This document shows positions 5,505-8,280 of a stretch of DNA of 8,280 bases, piece after piece. The stretch's first letter is position 1; the number at the start of each line of letters is the position of its first letter. The position numbers and the translations under genes are program-made. The notes under the pieces were generated by a model that saw only the letters and a list, made by a program, of their open reading frames with translations, searched no databases and was not told where the DNA came from. The stretch is from Candidatus Magasanikbacteria bacterium CG_4_10_14_0_2_um_filter_41_10 (GTDB taxonomy: Bacteria; Patescibacteriota; Patescibacteriia; Magasanikbacterales; UBA922): positions 1-8,280 of the forward strand of contig PFPJ01000007.1 in NCBI GenBank assembly GCA_002792995.1, in the 5' to 3' direction.

Positions 5505-5574
5505 GCTTAATTATCCCTGTATAACAGGGTCCTCGTGCGGGTTTCGTCACCTGCGGGGTAGTATTATTTATAAT
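5505..5574 (+). promoter_or_regulatory. Structured 5' leader of the S1 gene
   Basis: The leader starts with a perfect hairpin, CCCTGT-ATA-ACAGGG (5515-5529). It then carries two similar TGCGGG elements, near 5537-5542 and 5552-5557, and an A/T-rich run into the ATG with no Shine-Dalgarno. S1 represses its own mRNA in E. coli, so feedback control through this leader is possible (inference). Confidence 0.4.
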
Positions 5575-6768
5575 ATGTCAGACGAAGAAAAGAAAGGTAC
5601 CTTTGGTGACCTTTTGAAGAAATTTTTTACCAAGTTGCCTGCTGCAGGTGAATTGGTAAAAGGAACCGTTATTTCTGTAGATAATGGTGCTGTTCGCATC
5701 GATGTCAATGGCATCACCACTGGTGTGATCCGTGGACATGAATTGTTTTCAGAATCAGAAGAATTTTCAAATACAAAGATTGGTGACGAAGTAGAAGCTA
5801 CCGTCATTGAACAAGAAAATGAAAATGGAGAAATGGAACTTTCTTTCAGAGCTGCTGGACATGAAATTGTCTGGAAACGTATGGAAGAGCTTGTGCAAAG
5901 TGGACTTACTATTGAAGGAAAGATTGTCAATGCAAACAAAGGTGGACTCATGGTACAGGTAGATGCACTTATTGGTTTTATGCCAGTGTCACAGCTCTCA
6001 CCTGAAAATTATCCACGTGTTCCTGGCGGAGACAAAAATCGTATTCTGGAACATCTCAAGCAACATATTGGCAAGGCAATGCAAGTAAAAGTACTCGATG
6101 CCAATAAAAAGAATGAAAAACTGATTGTTTCTGAAAAAGCAGTCTGGGAAGATTCTCAAAAAGCAGTGCTCGATGCGTACAAGATTGGCGACATCATCGA
6201 GGGCGAAGTTGGCGCACTGACGTCATTTGGAGCATTTATCAAATTTGGTGAAGGTCTTGAAGGACTTGTCCATATTTCAGAAATTGCATGGCAACGTATT
6301 GATCATCCAAAAGATGTTCTCAAGATTGGTGACCGTGTGAAAGCACAAATCATCGATCTCAACAAATCAAAAATTTATCTCTCTATCAAGCGTCTCGTGG
6401 ACGATCCATGGAAGAGTGTGAAAGATAGCTACAAGATCGGTCAAATCGTCGAAGGTGAAATCCACAAAGTAGAACCGTTTGGTCTTATGATCAGACTCGA
6501 CAACGATATTCATGGACTTGCACACATTTCAGAATTGTCCAATGCTCAGATGAGCGAAGACAAAATGGGCGAAGAATTCAAGGTTGGGGATGTGAAAAAA
6601 TTTGAAATCGTCAACATTGAACCAGCTGAACATCGTCTTGGACTTCGACTCGAAGGAGTAAAGCCAAAGGTAGAAGCAAAAAAAGAAGAGAAGAAAGTTG
6701 AAGAAAAATCTGAGGCTGTAGCGGAAGAGAAAGAAGAAGAAAAGGTTGAAGAACAAGCTGCAGAATAA
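5575..6768 (+). CDS. rpsA: 30S ribosomal protein S1-like, four S1 domains
   Basis: A 397-residue RNA-binding protein with four S1 (OB-fold) repeats at about residues 26-93, 111-187, 204-273 and 287-360. Repeat 3 is the most canonical (GDIIEGEVGALTSFGAFIKF...GLEGLVHISEI...IGDRVKAQIIDL..KIYLSIK), and repeat 4 carries GLAHISEL. The first two are diverged, as in bS1, where they bind the ribosome. S1 tethers and unfolds mRNA on the 30S subunit. The protein has fewer repeats than E. coli S1 (six) but matches the shorter forms in many phyla. The tail (361-397) is almost entirely Lys/Glu/Ala and probably disordered. The ATG at 5575 (MSDEEKKGTFGDLLKKF) is preferred; the open frame back to 5470 is excluded because it covers the promoter and leader. 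A terminator follows. Confidence 0.92.
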   Translation: MSDEEKKGTFGDLLKKFFTKLPAAGELVKGTVISVDNGAVRIDVNGITTGVIRGHELFSESEEFSNTKIGDEVEATVIEQENENGEMELSFRAAGHEIVWKRMEELVQSGLTIEGKIVNANKGGLMVQVDALIGFMPVSQLSPENYPRVPGGDKNRILEHLKQHIGKAMQVKVLDANKKNEKLIVSEKAVWEDSQKAVLDAYKIGDIIEGEVGALTSFGAFIKFGEGLEGLVHISEIAWQRIDHPKDVLKIGDRVKAQIIDLNKSKIYLSIKRLVDDPWKSVKDSYKIGQIVEGEIHKVEPFGLMIRLDNDIHGLAHISELSNAQMSEDKMGEEFKVGDVKKFEIVNIEPAEHRLGLRLEGVKPKVEAKKEEKKVEEKSEAVAEEKEEEKVEEQAAE

Positions 6769-6777
6769 GACAAGTAC

Positions 6778-6811
6778 AAAAAAACGGCTTTCATGTGAGA
6801 GCCGTTTTTTT
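6778..6811. terminator. Bidirectional terminator between the S1 gene and tRNA-His
   Basis: AAAAAACGGCT pairs with AGCCGTTTTTT around a short loop (6790-6799) that can extend the stem with TCA/TGA. The A-tract and T-tract on opposite sides let it stop the S1 mRNA on the plus strand and the tRNA-His transcript on the minus strand. Confidence 0.88.
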
Positions 6812-6829
6812 ATATTGGAAGCGATACAC

Positions 6830-6904
6830 TGGGGTGGCCAACGGGAATTGAACCCGTATTGTCGGTACCACAAACCGAAGTAATAACCATTATACCATGG
6901 CCAC
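6830..6904 (-). tRNA. tRNA-His (anticodon GTG), CCA encoded
   Basis: Read on the minus strand: acceptor GTGGCCA/TGGCCAC (7 bp), D arm GTAT..TTAC, and anticodon stem TCGGT/ACCGA with loop TTGTGGT (anticodon GTG). The variable loop is CAAT and the T arm is ACGGG-TTCAATT-CCCGT. Discriminator C73 and an encoded CCA follow. A G precedes the 5' end (6905), which gives the G-1:C73 pair specific to tRNA-His. The total is 75 nt including CCA. Confidence 0.97.
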
Positions 6905-6937
6905 CCCGCTATATCGCTTCTGTAAGGAACGAAGATG

Positions 6938-6966
6938 AGTATACTGTATAGATACTCAAATGTCAA
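6938..6966 (-). promoter_or_regulatory. tRNA-His promoter (TTGACA-N17-TATACT)
   Basis: On the minus strand TTGACA (6966-6961), a 17-nt spacer and TATACT (6943-6938). The predicted start lies near 6931, about 26 nt before the mature tRNA 5' end. Confidence 0.9.
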
Positions 6967-6999
6967 GAACATGCATGTCTATGTATATACGAATTGCCG

Positions 7000-7033
7000 T
7001 ATTAAAAACACCCCAATAGGGGTGTTTTTAATA
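7000..7033. terminator. Terminator of the slipin gene
   Basis: TATTAAAAACACCCC (7000-7014) pairs perfectly with 7019-7033 around AATA, a 15-bp inverted repeat. On the minus strand it ends in T-rich sequence, 17 nt after the slipin stop. Confidence 0.85.
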
Positions 7034-7050
7034 CTTGCTAAGGTCGTTGG

Positions 7051-7788
7051 TTATTTGTCACCGATGCGCTCAAATGCACGAAGAATCTCAAGTGGTACTG
7101 CAAAGATGACGGTGTTTGATTGATCTGATGAAAGATCATTCAGACTGTTTAGCGTGCGAAGGTGGAGTGCCCCTGGCTGTCGTCCGAGCATTTCTGCTGC
7201 ATCAGCGAGATTCTGCGCTGCAGATTTTTCACCTTCTGATTTGATAATGACCGCACGTCGTTCTCGTTCTGCTTCTGCTTGCTTTGCAATCGTGCGTTGC
7301 ATGTCATCTGGAAGCACGACATCTTTCAATTCGACGCTTTCTACAATGATCCCCCATGGATCCGATGCTTTGTCTACAATCGTTTTAATTTTTTCTGCGG
7401 CTGCTTCACGATTGGCGAGCAGTTCATCGAGTTCCATTTCACCAACAACATTTCTCATCGTTGTCTGTGCAAGTTGACTCACTGCAAACCAAAAGTTTTC
7501 TACTTCGAGGATTGCTTTGCCAGCGTCTCCAACTTTGTAATAAATGACGGCATTTATTTTTGCAGAGATGTTATCTCGTGTAATAGCTTCCTGGTAGGGG
7601 ACATCCACTGCTTTGGTACGCATGTCTACTTTTGTCATGCTTTGAAAAACTGGCACGACGAGACGCCACCCTGGACTCACGACGCGGACAAATTTTCCAA
7701 GTTGAAATTTGACTCCACGTTGGTATTCGTTCACCTGACGGATGGAGATCAGGAGAATGACGAGGACGAGGCCGAAGAAATAGCCCAT
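7051..7788 (-). CDS. SPFH/Band 7 membrane protein, slipin (stomatin-like)
   Basis: A 245-residue membrane-anchored SPFH protein of the slipin group. One N-terminal hydrophobic segment (residues 2-16, YFFGLVLVILLISI) precedes the SPFH domain. That domain starts with the family hallmark QVNEYQRGVKFQLGKFVRVVSPGWRLVVPVFQSM (18-51) and continues with VDMRTKAVDVP, NAVIYYKV and LAQTTMRNVVGEMELDELLANRE (106-128). The VELKDVVLPDDMQRTIAKQAEAERERRAVIIKSEGE segment (152-187) leads into the coiled-coil region. Slipins oligomerise into ring or cage assemblies at the membrane; their partners vary, and often include NfeD, which is absent nearby. The ATG at 7788 is chosen because upstream in-frame codons to 7821 run into the promoter. 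The length is typical. A truncated paralogue lies just upstream. Confidence 0.93.
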   Translation of the reverse strand: MGYFFGLVLVILLISIRQVNEYQRGVKFQLGKFVRVVSPGWRLVVPVFQSMTKVDMRTKAVDVPYQEAITRDNISAKINAVIYYKVGDAGKAILEVENFWFAVSQLAQTTMRNVVGEMELDELLANREAAAEKIKTIVDKASDPWGIIVESVELKDVVLPDDMQRTIAKQAEAERERRAVIIKSEGEKSAAQNLADAAEMLGRQPGALHLRTLNSLNDLSSDQSNTVIFAVPLEILRAFERIGDK

Positions 7789-7820
7789 ATGGTTTTTCTC
7801 AATAAAAAATAAACTACACA

Positions 7821-7852
7821 TATATAGTGCAGTATACAGCGAAATTTTGCAA
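7821..7852 (-). promoter_or_regulatory. Candidate promoter of the slipin gene
   Basis: On the minus strand, the intergenic gap after the short SPFH gene holds TTGCAA (7852-7847), then TATACT (7836-7831) and TATATA (7826-7821). No pair has the 17-nt spacing used elsewhere in the window (the gaps are 10 and 20 nt), so the exact boxes are uncertain. The predicted leader is about 25-35 nt. Confidence 0.4.
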
Positions 7853-7859
7853 GGGGAAG

Positions 7860-8117
7860 CTATGCTATGACTACTTTTTTGTAGAGTTCTTCATCAACAT
7901 CTCCTTTTGCTTGAATTTGAGCGATAAGCTTTTGGGCTTCAGGGTGTGTTGTATTGATGAGGATTATGCTTTGGACTACAGGGATGACAATATGCCAGCC
8001 TGGTTGCCCTAGACGCGTGTAATTCCCCAATGTGTAGATAATGGCCTGATGGTGTTGTGTTACTCGTCTGATAGAGACACCTATGACAACGAGTATAGAA
8101 AGAAGAATATATATCAT
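7860..8117 (-). CDS. Truncated SPFH/slipin paralogue (85 residues)
   Basis: The first roughly 55 residues closely parallel the start of the downstream slipin. There is a membrane segment (2-16, IYILLSILVVIGVSI), then RRVTQHHQAIIYTLGNYTRLGQPGWHIVIPVVQSI, matching RQVNEYQRGVKFQLGKFVRVVSPGWRLVVPVFQSM. The frame then leaves the SPFH fold and ends in about 26 residues, PEAQKLIAQIQAKGDVDEELYKKVVIA. This resembles a SHOCT-like short C-terminal helix pair (tentative). The gap to the slipin gene is only 71 nt, too short to hold the missing domain, so this is not a simple frameshift. It may be a membrane-anchored modulator of the full slipin or a deletion remnant. The ATG is 4 nt after the tRNA-Arg 3' end, with no room for a Shine-Dalgarno. 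Confidence 0.75.
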   Translation of the reverse strand: MIYILLSILVVIGVSIRRVTQHHQAIIYTLGNYTRLGQPGWHIVIPVVQSIILINTTHPEAQKLIAQIQAKGDVDEELYKKVVIA

Positions 8118-8121
8118 ACTG

Positions 8122-8193
8122 TGAGCCCACTAGGAATCGAACCTAGAACGAGAGCTTAGAAGGCTCCTGTTATATCCATTTAACTATGGGCTC
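8122..8193 (-). tRNA. tRNA-Arg (anticodon TCT)
   Basis: On the minus strand: acceptor GAGCCCA/TGGGCTC, D arm GTTA/TAAC, and anticodon stem GGAGC/GCTCT (one G-U) with loop CTTCTAA (anticodon TCT). The variable loop is CGTT, the T arm is CTAGG-TTCGATT-CCTAG, and the discriminator is A. CCA is not encoded, unlike in tRNA-His. The total is 72 nt including the discriminator. Confidence 0.97.
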
Positions 8194-8212
8194 GTGAGGC
8201 AAATACTTCGAC

Positions 8213-8241
8213 ATCATAGCGAAAAAATGAGCAAATGTCAA
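8213..8241 (-). promoter_or_regulatory. tRNA-Arg promoter (TTGACA-N17-TATGAT)
   Basis: On the minus strand TTGACA (8241-8236), a 17-nt spacer and TATGAT (8218-8213). The start is predicted near 8206, about 13 nt before the tRNA. The same transcript would continue into the short SPFH gene, since no terminator separates them. Confidence 0.9.
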
Positions 8242-8280
8242 TCTTCCTTCCTTCCTTTGCCGTGAAATTTTTTGTGTATA

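Noticed and set aside
5569..5574. TATAAT directly before the S1 ATG, looking like a -10 box.
   Set aside because: Transcription would begin inside the coding region, after the ATG. A far better extended -10 promoter lies at 5470-5498.
7841..7852. TTGCAAAATTTC is shared by the upstream regions of the slipin gene (minus strand) and the S1 gene (5470-5481).
   Set aside because: It is A/T-rich and coincides with the -35 region in the S1 case; two occurrences of 12 nt are not enough to claim an operator.
7789..7859. The short SPFH gene as a frameshifted or stop-interrupted full slipin.
   Set aside because: Only 71 nt separate it from the next gene, and they contain promoter-like sequence, not remnants of the missing roughly 190 residues.
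8244..8255. Three tandem TTCC units just upstream of the tRNA-Arg -35 box.
   Set aside because: Too few units to argue for phase variation, and a tRNA gene is an unlikely target.

Overview
The window looks like a stretch of a small bacterial genome, most likely a Patescibacteria (Candidate Phyla Radiation) member. That placement is an inference. It rests on the monocistronic rplS, the four-domain S1 protein, the EndoQ-type repair enzyme, the scarcity of Shine-Dalgarno sequences and the presence of leaderless genes. The standard code fits: TGA ends the methyltransferase frame. Most of the window is moderately AT-rich. Two blocks are clearly richer in G+C: a structured non-coding stretch at about 4030-4290 and a small gene cassette at about 4950-5396.

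Left part, plus strand (1-4012): the 3' end of a CBS-domain protein, then an ArsB/NhaD-type ion transporter 3 nt downstream, a class I SAM methyltransferase with its own extended -10 promoter at the start codon, a GxxExxY (PD-(D/E)XK-like) protein, and a PHP-domain endonuclease Q homologue whose perfect -10 box ends 9 nt before the ATG. A terminator closes this run.

Middle (4013-5574): a GC-rich intergenic stretch that folds into five consecutive stem-loops and is read here as a candidate structured RNA of no recognised family. Next come a bidirectional terminator, rplS (ribosomal protein L19) on the minus strand with a consensus promoter and a roughly 80-nt foldable leader, and a divergent cassette. 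The cassette has its own promoter, a leader hairpin, the only strong Shine-Dalgarno in the window, a 104-residue orphan reading frame with strongly GC-ending codons, and a 13-bp terminator stem. It looks foreign.

Right part (5470-8280): an S1-domain protein (rpsA-like) on the plus strand with a consensus promoter and a structured leader. Then, on the minus strand, come tRNA-His(GTG), an SPFH/slipin membrane protein, an 85-residue truncated SPFH paralogue and tRNA-Arg(TCT). The short SPFH gene begins 4 nt after the tRNA-Arg 3' end, so tRNA processing alone would yield a nearly leaderless mRNA. Both tRNA genes have TTGACA-N17-TATRMT-class promoters. Working together: L19 and S1 serve translation; EndoQ and perhaps the GxxExxY protein relate to DNA repair or nuclease functions; the transporter, CBS protein and slipins act at or near the membrane.
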